Source: Methylovirgula sp963708155
GTDB lineage: Bacteria; Pseudomonadota; Alphaproteobacteria; Rhizobiales; Beijerinckiaceae
DNA: 64,000 nucleotides
Direction of reading: 5' to 3'
Assembly: GCA_963708155.1 (NCBI GenBank)
Contig: OY970183.1
Location: 1,674,001-1,738,000 of the forward strand
Part shown: positions 25,646-34,940 of the stretch, piece by piece
Numbering within the stretch: the first letter of the stretch is position 1
How the letters are laid out: each line of letters starts with the position of its first letter
The notes under the pieces: model-generated
Databases searched by the model: none
The model's input: the letters and a program-made list of their open reading frames with translations, nothing else
Told to the model about the DNA's origin: nothing
Position numbers and translations under genes: made by a program

Positions 25646-26861
25646 TCACGCACGCACACGTTCCATCCGGAAGCCGAGGCCGACCATTCGCGCCGGAATT
25701 CGCCGTAGCCAGGGCAGGTGCTGGAAGAGGCGGAGCGGCCAGGGCGGCGCCAACGGCCGGTCTCCGCGACCAAGGACATTGGAGATTACGCGCTTCTGGA
25801 TAAAGACTTGCAGCGCTTGCGTGAGCTTGACCGCCGGCTCACGCCGGCGCTGCACCGCGGCCAGCAAGGCATCGCTTGGCGTCTGCTTGCGTGCCAGCGT
25901 CGGCGCCAGAATATTCGCGGTGGCGATGGCGTCCTGAATCGCCAGATTGATGCCGACGCCGCCAACCGGCGACATGGCATGCGCGCTGTCGCCGATGCAG
26001 AGCAGGCCCGGCCGGTGCCAGAGGCGCAGCCGATTTACGGTCACCACCAGCAGGCTGACATGGGTCCAGTCGGCGAGTTCCATGACACGATCGGCCATGA
26101 AAGGCGCGAGCCGGGCGATGTTGGTGCGCAGGACATCGATACCCTGTGCCCTCAAGGCGTCGAAGCCCCCCTTTGGAATGACATAGCCGCATTGCCATTG
26201 ATCGCCGCGATTGATCATCACCAGAAACTTTCCGGCGGCGAGGCGGCCGAAAAGCTCCGAAGGATCGCTTGGACGGCGTGCGAGTTTGAACCAGAGGACG
26301 TCCATCGGCGCGCCGATGTCGCGCGGCGCGAAGCTGGCCTTTTCTCGCACGATCGAATGGCGTCCGTCGGCGCCGAGGGTCAGCGCGGCGCGGATTTCGA
26401 GCGGGCCCTGCGGCGTTTGCGCCTTGACGCCCTTCACCACGCCGTCTTCGATGATGAGATCATCGACATCGGCCTGCATGATGAGGCGGAAGTTGCGGAT
26501 ATTTCTGCGCTTCGCGCGCGATGAAATCGAGAAAGTCCCATTGCGGCATGATGGCGATGAATTTCGCCCGCGTCGGCAGATGCGAAAAATCGGCGATGGG
26601 GATGCTCTCATCGCCAAATTGCGCGGAAAGCGTCGTCATTTCCTGATGCGGCAGCGCGAGAAACTTGTCGTAGAGGCCGAGGTCGTCCATCGCCTGCAAG
26701 GTCGAGGGATGGATCGTGTCGCCGCGGAAGTCGCGCAGGAAGTCGGCGTGCTTTTCCAGCACGATCGTATCGACCCCGGCGCGGGCGAGGAGCAGTCCCG
26801 CCATCATTCCGGCAGGGCCGCCGCCGGCAATGACGCAGCCTGTCTCGATGGTCTGGGTCAT
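25646..26861 (-). CDS. FAD-dependent monooxygenase, one frameshift
   Basis: Flavin hydroxylase of the UbiH/PheA group, 404 residues once the extra base at 26495 is removed. N-terminal GGGPAGMMAGLLLARAGVD is the FAD-binding Rossmann motif. The second FAD motif is CIGDSAHAMSPVGGVGINLA near residue 285. The frame break lies between AREAQKYP and NFRLIMQADVDD. The ATG at 26861 has GGGGAGG six bases upstream and is preferred over the GTG two codons earlier. The substrate is not evident. Neighbours (pgi, L,D-transpeptidase) do not help. Confidence 0.82.
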
Positions 26862-26909
26862 CGGCACCTCCCCGTCCCATTCTAGGGCGGAAGGGAGGCG
26901 GCGGACAGG

Positions 26910-27446
26910 TCAGGGAACAGCGAGAACCGGCGTTCCAACATTGACCCGCTGGTAGAGGTCAACCACGTCCTCGTTATACATGCGGATGCAGCCATAGGAG
27001 GCGGCGGTGCCGATTGAGCGGCGCATGGCCTGGGTGGTGCCATGGATCGCGACCTGATAGCGCGACAGGGTGATCGCCGCCGCGCCCATCGGGTTGTGCG
27101 GCGAGCCGCCGGGGATGAAATGCGGCAGATAGGGATGATCGTGCGCGACAATGGCCGGCGGCGACCAGTTGGGCGCGAGATATTTGCCTTCGACCGAGGC
27201 TTCGCCGAGCCAGGCCATGCCGCGCTTGCCGATCGCGACCGGGTAGCGGATGGCGCGGCCATCGCCCTCGGTGAAATAAAGCGCGCGCTGATGCTGGCTG
27301 ATGATGATCTCGCCGGCCGGATAGGCGGTCGAGAAGGCAACGTCCTGGCGCGCCGCTTGCGCCGGCGCGACCGCGCCCAGCATGACAGAACCAACAAACG
27401 CAAACACGGCCGACGCGATGCCAGCCCGCTAACTCAAGGTGCTCAT
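26910..27446 (-). CDS. L,D-transpeptidase (YkuD), in-frame stop in the signal peptide
   Basis: Periplasmic enzyme expected to form 3-3 peptidoglycan cross-links or attach proteins. The YkuD catalytic motif is SYGCIRM with the nucleophilic Cys, and the His is in AIHGTTQ. An N-terminal signal (SAVFAFVGSVMLGAVAPAQA) is present. The natural start is probably ATG 27446 after a GGGGGG-rich site, but codon six is TAG (27429-27431). Translation could instead begin at GTG 27407 with a shortened signal peptide. One changed base (TAG for TGG) would restore the full frame, so error is likely. It is one of three L,D-transpeptidases in the window. Confidence 0.85.
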
Positions 27447-27586
27447 AACGCCCCCCACGCGAACAAACTTCAGTCCGCGGCGACAATAGCGAGTGTCGCA
27501 GCGGGCTAGAGCCTATTTTGCACAGGCGCGTTAAAATCCTCTTGCCGGTGGCGCGGACGCCGCACTCGACGCCGATTCGCGCCGGC

Positions 27587-29533
27587 TCAGAGCTTCTTGC
27601 GTTCGCGGATCAGATCCTCAACGACCGCTGGATCGGCGAGGGTCGACGTATCGCCCAGCGCCTGGAACTCGTTCTCGGCGATCTTGCGCAGGATGCGGCG
27701 CATGATCTTGCCGGAGCGGGTCTTGGGCAGGCCGGGGGCGAATTGCACGATATCGGGCGAGGCGATAGGGCCGATCTCCTGCCGCACCCAGGCGACGAGA
27801 TCCTTGCGCAGCTTGTCGCTCGGCTCATGGCCGTTGATCAAGGTGACATAAGCAAAAATGCCCTGGCCCTTGATGTCGTGCGGGAAGCCGACGACCGCGG
27901 CCTCGGCCACGCGCTCATGCGCGACGAGCGCGCTCTCGACCTCGGCCGTGCCCATGCGATGGCCGGAAACGTTGATCACATCATCGACGCGGCCGGTGAT
28001 CCAGTAATCGCCGTCCGCATCGCGGCGGGCGCCATCGCCGGAGAAATATTTGCCCGGGAAGGACGCGAAATAGGTCTGGATGAAGCGGTCATGGTCGCCG
28101 AAGACGGTGCGCATCTGGCCGGGCCAGGAATCGGCGATGACCAGAATGCCCTCGGCCGGCCCTTCCTGCACGACGCCATTGCCATCGACGATCTCCGGCT
28201 TGATGCCGAAGAAGGGCTTGGTGGCGGAGCCGGGCTTCAGGGGCGTGACACCGGGCAGCGGCGTGATCAGATGGCCGCCGGTCTCCGTCTGCCACCAGGT
28301 ATCCATGATCGGGCAGCGGCTGTCGCCGACGACCTTGTAATACCATTCCCAGGCTTCCGGATTGATCGGCTCGCCGACCGTGCCGAGCAGCCGCAGCGAG
28401 GCGCGGCTGGTCTTCTTTACCGGCTCTTCGCCCGCGCCCATCAGCGAGCGGATCGCCGTCGGCGCAGTGTAGAAAATGTTCACCTTGTGCTTGTCGACGA
28501 CATCCCAGAAGCGCGAGATAGTCGGATAGGTCGGCACGCCCTCGAACATAAGCGTCGTCGCGCCGTTGCAGAGCGGTCCGTAGAGAATATAGCTGTGGCC
28601 GGTTACCCAGCCGACGTCGGCGGTGCACCAGTAGATATCGCCGTCGTGATAGTCGAAGACATATTGATGCGTCATCGCCGCGTAGAGAAGGTAGCCCGCG
28701 GTCGTGTGGACGACGCCCTTCGGCGTGCCGGTTGAGCCCGACGTATAGAGAATGAACAGCGGGTCTTCGGCGCCGACCGGCGTCACCGGGCAATCGGGCG
28801 AGACGTTTTCGATCTCCTCGTGCAGCCAGAAGTCGCGGCCCTTCTCCCAATGGATGTCGCCGCCGGTGTGCTTGACGACGATGACCTTGTTGACGATGAA
28901 GGGCACCTTTTCGAGCGCTGTGTCGACATTGGCCTTGAGCGGCACTTTCTTGCCGCCGCGCAGGCCCTCGTCGGCGGTGATCAGCAGCTTGGAGCCGCAA
29001 TCCTTGACGCGGCCAGCGAGCGAGTTGGGCGAGAAGCCGCCGAAAACGACGGAGTGGATGGCGCCGATCCGCGCGCAGGCGAGCATCGCATAGGCCGCCT
29101 CGGGGATCATCGGCAGATAGATCGTGACCGTGTCGCCCTTCTCGATGCCATGCGCCTTCAGCACATTGGCGAAGCGGCTGACGCGCTCGTGCAATTGGCG
29201 ATAGGTGATGTTGAGGCTGCGCGAGGGATCGTCGCCTTCCCAGATGATCGCCACCTGATCGCCGCGCGTAGCGAGGTGGCGGTCGATGCAATTCAGGGCG
29301 ATATTTGTGACGCCGTCCTCAAACCATTTGATATGGACCTCGCCGGGGCCGAACGAGGTATCCTTGACCTTTGTGAAGGGCTTGATCCACTCAAGGCGGC
29401 GGCGGGCCTCATCGCCCCAGAAGCCGTCGGGATCGTTGATCGAGCGCTTGTAGAGCGCCTGATACTTGTCCGCGTCGATATAGGCGCGATGCGCCCATTC
29501 CCCGCTCACGGGATAGACGAGAGACTCAGACAT
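27587..29533 (-). CDS. acs: Acetyl-CoA synthetase
   Basis: AMP-forming ligase making acetyl-CoA from acetate. The 648 residues are the standard length. The nucleotide motif YTSGSTGTPKG, the adenylate motif TWWQTETGG and the C-terminal PKTRSGKIMRR with its regulatory lysine are all present. ATG 29533 (MSESLVYPVSGEW) has AGGAAG upstream and is chosen over an earlier in-frame start. A good promoter lies at 29652-29680. It could recycle acetate arising from ethanolamine via acetaldehyde, but the genes are not linked. Confidence 0.96.
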   Translation of the reverse strand: MSESLVYPVSGEWAHRAYIDADKYQALYKRSINDPDGFWGDEARRRLEWIKPFTKVKDTSFGPGEVHIKWFEDGVTNIALNCIDRHLATRGDQVAIIWEGDDPSRSLNITYRQLHERVSRFANVLKAHGIEKGDTVTIYLPMIPEAAYAMLACARIGAIHSVVFGGFSPNSLAGRVKDCGSKLLITADEGLRGGKKVPLKANVDTALEKVPFIVNKVIVVKHTGGDIHWEKGRDFWLHEEIENVSPDCPVTPVGAEDPLFILYTSGSTGTPKGVVHTTAGYLLYAAMTHQYVFDYHDGDIYWCTADVGWVTGHSYILYGPLCNGATTLMFEGVPTYPTISRFWDVVDKHKVNIFYTAPTAIRSLMGAGEEPVKKTSRASLRLLGTVGEPINPEAWEWYYKVVGDSRCPIMDTWWQTETGGHLITPLPGVTPLKPGSATKPFFGIKPEIVDGNGVVQEGPAEGILVIADSWPGQMRTVFGDHDRFIQTYFASFPGKYFSGDGARRDADGDYWITGRVDDVINVSGHRMGTAEVESALVAHERVAEAAVVGFPHDIKGQGIFAYVTLINGHEPSDKLRKDLVAWVRQEIGPIASPDIVQFAPGLPKTRSGKIMRRILRKIAENEFQALGDTSTLADPAVVEDLIRERKKL

Positions 29534-29651
29534 ACTTCCTCCCAGTGACTTCTTATGTGGCGGCCTCGTCATGGCCGGCGCCGTCACTTCGTTTTACTTC
29601 ATCGATCGGGAAATGCCCCGGTACTGGCCGGACGCACAGCCTCTCCGCCAC

Positions 29652-29680
29652 ATTATGCGTCACGGCCCGACGCCGAACAA
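29652..29680 (-). promoter_or_regulatory. Candidate acs promoter
   Basis: On the minus strand TTGTTC (29675-29680) and CATAAT (29652-29657) are 17 bases apart, placing the start site near 29645 and a leader of about 112 bases before acs. Confidence 0.5.
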
Positions 29681-29772
29681 GGCGGCTAAAAGGCGGAGAT
29701 GTCGGGGTTCTTTTCGCGCAAGCGTCCGGCCGGAAAGCTTGCGAATCCGCAAGGTTCGAACGCCGGGCAGGC

Positions 29773-30453
29773 TCAACGGCACTCGTGGGCGGCCTGGTCG
29801 AGAGCCTGTCGCACGCCGGTAAGAGAATAGGTGTCGGTCGTCACCTTGCCGTGGGTGGAGGCTGCTTTGACGATAAGTTTGGCGTTGTGGCGCAGCGCGG
29901 CGACGAAATGGCCTTCTTCGGCCGGGTTCTTGATCCAGGCGTTGCGGCCCTTCGAGACGAGATCGAACGTCGTCCCCGCAACATCGGCCTCGGCGTCGCC
30001 GCCGTCCTTCATCGGGAAGCCCATCGTGATCGAGATTTCGTTGTGAATGTGCTCGCCGGGCCGGTTGGAGATGAACACATAGCCCGGATCGCGCTTCAGA
30101 TTGGCCGGCTCGCGGCTCTTGGGCTGGGCGAGAACGTAGCAGGTCTTGTCGTCGCCGTTCTCGGCGACGAAAGCGCCCCAGTCACCGTAGCTGCCCACCT
30201 GCGTCGGCTTGGCATGGTCCGCCTCGGCCGTATGGCCGGTCTTGGATTTCTTGCTCTTTTTGGCGGCGGTCTTGGTCGTCGTCTTCTTTGTTTTTGCCGA
30301 CTTGTGATGGTGGGTCGAGCCGGTCGTTTCGTCGTCGTTGGCGGCGACGAGGAAGGGCGCGCGGGTGAAATCCTGCGCACGGGCGGGGACAGCGGCGAGG
30401 CCGCACGACAGGAGAAGCGTGGCCGCAAAAGCCAGGCGGGTACAGCGAATCAT
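29773..30453 (-). CDS. IalB-like (invasion-associated locus B) periplasmic protein
   Basis: About 226 residues. A signal peptide (FAATLLLSCGLAAVPARA) is followed by a low-complexity Lys/Thr/Ser stretch (KSAKTKKTTTKTAAKKSKK). The conserved IalB domain then follows from about residue 95, with YGDWGAFVAENGDDKTCYVL and NEISITMGFPM. Despite the name, this family is widespread in free-living members of the order. It appears to be an envelope protein of unclear role. The Lys-rich linker may bind cell wall or anionic polymer. I use the ATG at 30453, which puts the signal peptide at the N-terminus. Confidence 0.82.
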   Translation of the reverse strand: MIRCTRLAFAATLLLSCGLAAVPARAQDFTRAPFLVAANDDETTGSTHHHKSAKTKKTTTKTAAKKSKKSKTGHTAEADHAKPTQVGSYGDWGAFVAENGDDKTCYVLAQPKSREPANLKRDPGYVFISNRPGEHIHNEISITMGFPMKDGGDAEADVAGTTFDLVSKGRNAWIKNPAEEGHFVAALRHNAKLIVKAASTHGKVTTDTYSLTGVRQALDQAAHECR

Positions 30454-30560
30454 GTCCGGCAACATATCCTGTTTCGGGGCGCGGAGGCGAGACGGAGGAA
30501 TGAAACCGGCGATCGGGGCAAAATTCCGGCTTGAGACCGGCTGGCAGCCGTTCCTGCGGC

Positions 30561-31298
30561 TTAAAGCCCTTCGCTCTTCGCCGCGGCGAGGATCGCGCCC
30601 GGCTGCTCCAGCGAGCCGCGCTGTAGCAATACGACATAACCTTCGCCGTCGCCGCGCAATTCCGTCAATTTGAGGCTCAATGGCGCGCCGTCCCAGTCGC
30701 CCACCTTGTGGATGGCGCGGACCACATTCGTGTAGGTGACGCTGCGACCTGAGTTCTCGCCGCGCGAAATCAGCACCGTGCGCGTTCTGGCGACCCGCAG
30801 CACATAAATCCCCGCCGGCGCGCCGGCGCCGCCGCCGATGTCGATTTCCAGTTTGCCGCCGGATTCATGCAGACGCGCGGAAACGTTCAGGGCCACACCG
30901 CTGGACTTGCCGTGCGCAAGGGCTCTTTCGATTGCTGCGCCGTCGCTGCCGACCGCATCGAAGAGGCCGTCGACCACCGCTTCGGGAGTATAGACGTGCG
31001 GGTCGGAGCGGCTGTTGGCATAGGCTTGCTGGCGGGCGGTGAATTCCGGCGCTGCCAATGTGTCCTTCCAGCCGATATAATCCCAATAATTGATGGGGAA
31101 GGTGAGGGCCACGGTATCGGGCCGGGTGGCCAATTTGGTCAAAAGCCGGTCGGCCGGCGGGCAGGACGAGCAGCCTTGCGAGGTGAAAAGTTCGACGACG
31201 CCGCCGATGGCGCCGGGCACCGGCGCTGCGAGCGCAGCGGTGCTCGCGACGAGTCCCGCGATCATCCAGCCTTGGCGCAGAAAATCCAGTAAAAGCAT
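30561..31298 (-). CDS. DUF1223 thioredoxin-like secreted protein
   Basis: A 245-residue exported protein of the DUF1223 family. A hydrophobic leader (MIAGLVASTAALAAPVPGA) is followed by VELFTSQGCSSCPPADRLL, a thioredoxin-like N-terminus with a CxxC pair. FPINYWDYIGWKDTLA is typical of the family. Oxidation or disulfide exchange in the periplasm is likely from the fold but not demonstrated. It lies 107 bases upstream of the IalB-like gene on the same strand. Confidence 0.85.
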   Translation of the reverse strand: MLLLDFLRQGWMIAGLVASTAALAAPVPGAIGGVVELFTSQGCSSCPPADRLLTKLATRPDTVALTFPINYWDYIGWKDTLAAPEFTARQQAYANSRSDPHVYTPEAVVDGLFDAVGSDGAAIERALAHGKSSGVALNVSARLHESGGKLEIDIGGGAGAPAGIYVLRVARTRTVLISRGENSGRSVTYTNVVRAIHKVGDWDGAPLSLKLTELRGDGEGYVVLLQRGSLEQPGAILAAAKSEGL

Positions 31299-31488
31299 TT
31301 ATTTAGCTACTTCTTTTCAGCCCCGCCAGCTTAAATCAGGCCGCGTCCAGCGCGAGTCAATTCCCGGTGAAATTCAGGACTGCGGGAACACTTCCGAGTG
31401 AAGTGCTGCGGATCTCGAAAATAGGTGCAGCGAATATCGTCTTCTGCGCGTGTAATATCGTCGAACGGATTTAATTCTTTGATGTCCG

Positions 31489-32688
31489 TCAATGGCTGCG
31501 GAGCGCCGTGAGCACCGACTGGCTGGCACGGCCCGTTGGCTTCAGTCCGGATCGCCGTTGAAAATCGACGATCGCTTCCTGGGTCTTGTGTCCCAGGACC
31601 GCGTCGATCTTGCCGCCAATGTCATAGCCATGCTGGATCAAGAGCCGCTGGACTTCGCGGCGGCCGGCGCGTGAGAGGCCGGGATCGTCCGTTGGCCAGG
31701 GGGTGACGATCGGCCCGCGCCCGCGCAGCCGGTCGGAGAGAAGCGCGATCGCCAGCGCATAAGACTCGGCGGCGTTATAGGAAAAGATCGCATTGAAATT
31801 GCGGCTCACGAGAAAAGCGGGGCCGCGCGGACCGGCGGGGAGCAGCAGGCCATAGGCGCCCTCCCCGGACAGCGGCGCGCCATTGATATGGGTGAAGCCG
31901 CGTGCCGCCCAGGCTGCAAGCGGCTGCTTGCTGGTGCGCCAGCTATCGCGGGCCGGATAGCCCGGCGGCAGTTTCACCTCGAAGCCCCACGGCAGGCCCG
32001 GCACCCAGCCGCTGCGATGAAGATAATTGGCGGTCGAGCCGAGCGCGTCGGGCACCGAACTGATGACATCGCGCCGCCCGTCGCCGTCGAGATCGACGGC
32101 AAGCCGCAGGAAGGTCGAAGGCATGAATTGCGTATTGCCGAACGCGCCCGCCCAGGAGCCGTTGAAATTGGCGGGGTTGGCGTTGCCTTCGCCGACGATC
32201 TGCATCGCGGCGAGGAATTCGTGGTGGTAATAGCTCGGCCGGACCGAGTTGGAACAGGCAAGGCTCGCGAGGGATTGCAGCACCGGCTTGTTGCCGAAGT
32301 TCTGGCCGAAATTCGATTCGACGCCCCAGATCGCCGCAACCACCGAGCCGCTGACGCCATAGCGTTGTTCAGCGACGTTGAGCCAATGTCCCCATTTAGC
32401 GATCGCGGCGCGCCCGTCGGCCACACGCTCGTCATCGACGAGGGCAGCGATGTAGTCCCAGATCGGCGTGGTGAATTCCGGCTGCGAACGCTCGGCCTGC
32501 AAGACGTCGGGGTTGAAGGTCAGGTTGGCCGTCGCGGCCTCGGCCACACGTGCCGGAACGCCGCGTGCCTCTGCCTCGGCAGTAAGGCCGGCGACGCAGG
32601 AGCGGAAATCGGCGCGGGCCGGCTGTGTCGCGGCAAGTGCAAGGAAAAACGCGGCGGCGAGCGCCGGGGCGGGGGAGAATCGCATCAT
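31489..32688 (-). CDS. Lytic murein transglycosylase, MltB type
   Basis: A 399-residue periplasmic enzyme that cleaves glycan strands to anhydromuropeptides. After a signal peptide (ALAAAFFLALAATQPARA) the SLT-like domain spans about 30-315, with VVAAIWGVESNFGQ (catalytic Glu) and WAGAFGNTQFMPSTFLRLAV. The C-terminal 60 residues are a peptidoglycan-binding domain (VQRLLIQHGYDIGGKIDAVL, KTQEAIVDFQ). The gene is transcribed divergently from the histidine kinase at 32862. Confidence 0.92.
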   Translation of the reverse strand: MMRFSPAPALAAAFFLALAATQPARADFRSCVAGLTAEAEARGVPARVAEAATANLTFNPDVLQAERSQPEFTTPIWDYIAALVDDERVADGRAAIAKWGHWLNVAEQRYGVSGSVVAAIWGVESNFGQNFGNKPVLQSLASLACSNSVRPSYYHHEFLAAMQIVGEGNANPANFNGSWAGAFGNTQFMPSTFLRLAVDLDGDGRRDVISSVPDALGSTANYLHRSGWVPGLPWGFEVKLPPGYPARDSWRTSKQPLAAWAARGFTHINGAPLSGEGAYGLLLPAGPRGPAFLVSRNFNAIFSYNAAESYALAIALLSDRLRGRGPIVTPWPTDDPGLSRAGRREVQRLLIQHGYDIGGKIDAVLGHKTQEAIVDFQRRSGLKPTGRASQSVLTALRSH

Positions 32689-32861
32689 CAGTTGAGTTTA
32701 TCGCAAACCGGGCGCAGGGACCACGGCGCCTGGCTTTGCCGTATCCAAAGAAACGCGGTGCCTTTTTCCAGGTCTAATTCTCTAGCCGCCTGTTTCTCAA
32801 TAAGTTTTCTTTACGAATGGACAGCTTTACGTATTCTGCCGGCAAGTAAGGTTGGAGTTTC

Positions 32862-34709
32862 GTGCAGATGCCGGCGCGCAGAGCCTCTCTGATTTCATCG
32901 ATCCCGCTGCTTATTGGTTTCGTTCTCCTTTTCATCGTCGCGGTCAGCACAGCCTTCCTCGCGCGCCAGCAACAGGAGATCGACGCGCAAATCCGCCATA
33001 CGTTTCAGGTGAACGACACGCTGGAACGCATTCAGACCCTCACCACGGACGCGGAATCGGGACAGCGCGGCTACTTGCTGACCGGGCGGCAGCTCTATCT
33101 CGCTCCCTATGATCTCGCCCGACGCGAGCTTCCGCAGGAACTTGATGCTCTGCAATCCGAGCTCGGCGGCGGTTTGACGCCCGACCTCGCGGATTTGCGC
33201 GCGGCCTCTGCGAAGAAGCTGACGGAGCTGCAAAGCACGATCGATCTGCGCGGCGCCGACAACCCGGCCGCGGCGCTCGCCATCGTCAACAACGACAGCG
33301 GCAAGAAGTTGATGGATCATATCCGCCAAATTCTTGGCGATATGCACGCCGCTCAGGAAAAGCTTCTCGAAGATCGGTCGATCGAAGCGGCGCAGCTCAA
33401 CACGAGCCGAAGAACGTTGTTGCTCGGCAGCGTTCTCCTCGTCATCGTGCTCGGAATCGGAACGCTGCTCGATAATCGCCGCCGCGTGACGGCGCTCCAG
33501 CTTGCCAACAATAAGCTGCAGGCGGAGGCCAAGGAGCGGCGGGCGGCGGAAACGCAAGTCCACCAATTGCAGAAGATGGAAGCCGTCGGCCAGCTGACCG
33601 GCGGCATCGCGCACGACTTCAACAATATGCTGGCGATCATCATCGGCGCGCTCGATCTGGCACGCCGCAGGCTTGCCGCCGGCGACATCGGCGGCGTCGG
33701 AAAATACATCACCAACGCCAGCGAGGGCGCGCAGCGGGCGGCGGTGCTCACTTCAAGGCTGCTGGCCTTCTCGCGCAAACAGGCGCTCGAGCCGAAGGTC
33801 TTCGACGCCAACAAGCTTGTCGGCGGCATGTCCGAGCTGTTGCGCAGCACGATCGGCGAGCAGATCGGCATCGAGACGGTTCTGGCCGGCGGCCTCTGGC
33901 GCACCTTCGCCGATCCGGCGCAGGTCGAGACGGCGCTGCTCAATCTGGCGGTCAATGCGCGCGATGCGATGCCGGACGGCGGCAAGCTGACGATCGAGAC
34001 CGCCAATACCTATCTCGACGAGCGCTATGCCGCCGCGCATAACGAGGTCGCCGCCGGCCAATATGTGATGATCTCGGCCACCGATACCGGCACCGGCATG
34101 CCGCCGGAGGTTGTCGAGCGCGCTTTCGAACCGTTCTTTTCGACCAAGGGCTCGGGCCGCGGAACGGGGCTCGGCCTCAGCCAGGTCTTCGGCTTCGTCA
34201 AACAGTCGAACGGCCACGTCAAAATCTATTCGGAGCCCGGCGAGGGCACCACCGTCAAGATCTACCTGCCGCGCTATGTCGGCGGCGCCGCTTTGTTCGA
34301 GGCGGAAGGCGCAAGCTCTGATATTCCGAGCGGCCGTCTCGACGAGATCGTGCTCGTCGTGGAAGACGATCCCATCGTCAAACGCATGTCCATCGAAGCG
34401 TTGCGCGAGCTGGGCTATACGGTCATCCACGCGCAAACCCCGGCCGAAGCCTTACAGAAATTCGCGGCGCATCCGCACATCGCCCTTCTCTTCAGCGATA
34501 TCATCATGCCGGAAATGACAGGTCGCGAGCTTGCCGAGCGACTGACTGCTTTGCGTCCGGGGCTCAAGGTGCTGTTCACGACCGGCTATACGCAGAATGC
34601 CATCGTTCACAACGGCATCGTCGATCCCGGCACCGCTTTCCTGCCGAAGCCGTTCACGCTCGATCAGCTCGCGCGAAAAGTCCGTGCGGTCATCGACGGC
34701 AAGGAATAG
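32862..34709 (+). CDS. Hybrid sensor histidine kinase with CHASE3 and receiver domains
   Basis: A 615-residue membrane sensor. Helix one is near 12-31 and helix two near 185-203. Between them lies a CHASE3-type periplasmic domain containing TLTTDAESGQRGYLLTGRQ. The H-box GGIAHDFNNML follows, then N-box NLAVNARDAMPDGG, G-boxes DTGTGMP and GTGLGLSQVFGFV, and a C-terminal receiver with VVEDDPIV and the phospho-acceptor in LLFSDIIMPEMTG. GTG 32862 or ATG 32868 can start it; GGAG at 32854-32857 fits either. No separate response regulator gene is adjacent, so the output must be elsewhere. Confidence 0.92.
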   Translation: MQMPARRASLISSIPLLIGFVLLFIVAVSTAFLARQQQEIDAQIRHTFQVNDTLERIQTLTTDAESGQRGYLLTGRQLYLAPYDLARRELPQELDALQSELGGGLTPDLADLRAASAKKLTELQSTIDLRGADNPAAALAIVNNDSGKKLMDHIRQILGDMHAAQEKLLEDRSIEAAQLNTSRRTLLLGSVLLVIVLGIGTLLDNRRRVTALQLANNKLQAEAKERRAAETQVHQLQKMEAVGQLTGGIAHDFNNMLAIIIGALDLARRRLAAGDIGGVGKYITNASEGAQRAAVLTSRLLAFSRKQALEPKVFDANKLVGGMSELLRSTIGEQIGIETVLAGGLWRTFADPAQVETALLNLAVNARDAMPDGGKLTIETANTYLDERYAAAHNEVAAGQYVMISATDTGTGMPPEVVERAFEPFFSTKGSGRGTGLGLSQVFGFVKQSNGHVKIYSEPGEGTTVKIYLPRYVGGAALFEAEGASSDIPSGRLDEIVLVVEDDPIVKRMSIEALRELGYTVIHAQTPAEALQKFAAHPHIALLFSDIIMPEMTGRELAERLTALRPGLKVLFTTGYTQNAIVHNGIVDPGTAFLPKPFTLDQLARKVRAVIDGKE

Positions 34710-34736
34710 GGCCGCGGCCGCAGCCAGGGCAAAATA

Positions 34737-34762
34737 AAAGCTCCGGCTTGCGCCGGAGCTTT
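34737..34762. terminator. Bidirectional intrinsic terminator
   Basis: AAAGCTCCGGC (34737-34747) and GCCGGAGCTTT (34752-34762) form a perfect stem around TTGC. Flanking A and T tracts are present on both sides. It ends the histidine kinase on the plus strand and the 24-codon mini-gene at 34797-34871 on the minus strand. Confidence 0.8.
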
Positions 34763-34796
34763 CCTGTTCGTTGGGCTTCAAGATAAGCCCGCAATG

Positions 34797-34871
34797 TCAG
34801 CGCGCCCGCTGAGCCCCCGCGACGAGTGCGGCGGTGAGTTCCAGCGGCCTTGCGATCAGACATTGAGACAC
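34797..34871 (-). CDS. Putative 24-residue small protein with extreme Shine-Dalgarno
   Basis: A tiny open frame starting GTG 34871 (MSQCLIARPLELTAALVAG onward) and ending TGA at 34797-34799. What makes it credible is context. A 14-base perfect match to the 16S anti-Shine-Dalgarno lies immediately upstream with ideal spacing. A candidate promoter (TTGCCG at 34931-34936, AATATT at 34908-34913, 17 bases apart) precedes it, and a strong terminator follows 35 bases after the stop. The peptide has a short hydrophobic helix flanked by arginines and one cysteine, compatible with membrane association. I know no family for it. It could also be a leader or decoy RNA in which the Shine-Dalgarno is the active part. 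Confidence 0.5.
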   Translation of the reverse strand: MSQCLIARPLELTAALVAGAQRAR

Positions 34872-34872
34872 T

Positions 34873-34886
34873 GGATCACCTCCTTT
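34873..34886 (-). promoter_or_regulatory. Near-complete anti-16S Shine-Dalgarno
   Basis: The minus strand reads AAAGGAGGTGATCC, complementary to essentially the whole 3' tail of 16S rRNA. The GGAGG core lies seven bases from the GTG at 34871. Such long matches are rare; ordinary sites in this window match four to seven bases. Confidence 0.75.
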
Positions 34887-34940
34887 CGATAGGTTGACGA
34901 CGCAGATAATATTGCAAGCGCGCCGCCATCCGGCAAGATG

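Noticed and set aside
34873..34888. Plus strand GGATCACCTCCTTTCG as a 16S rRNA 3' fragment
   Set aside because: Sequence on both sides is unrelated to 16S rRNA; it is better read as a Shine-Dalgarno on the minus strand.
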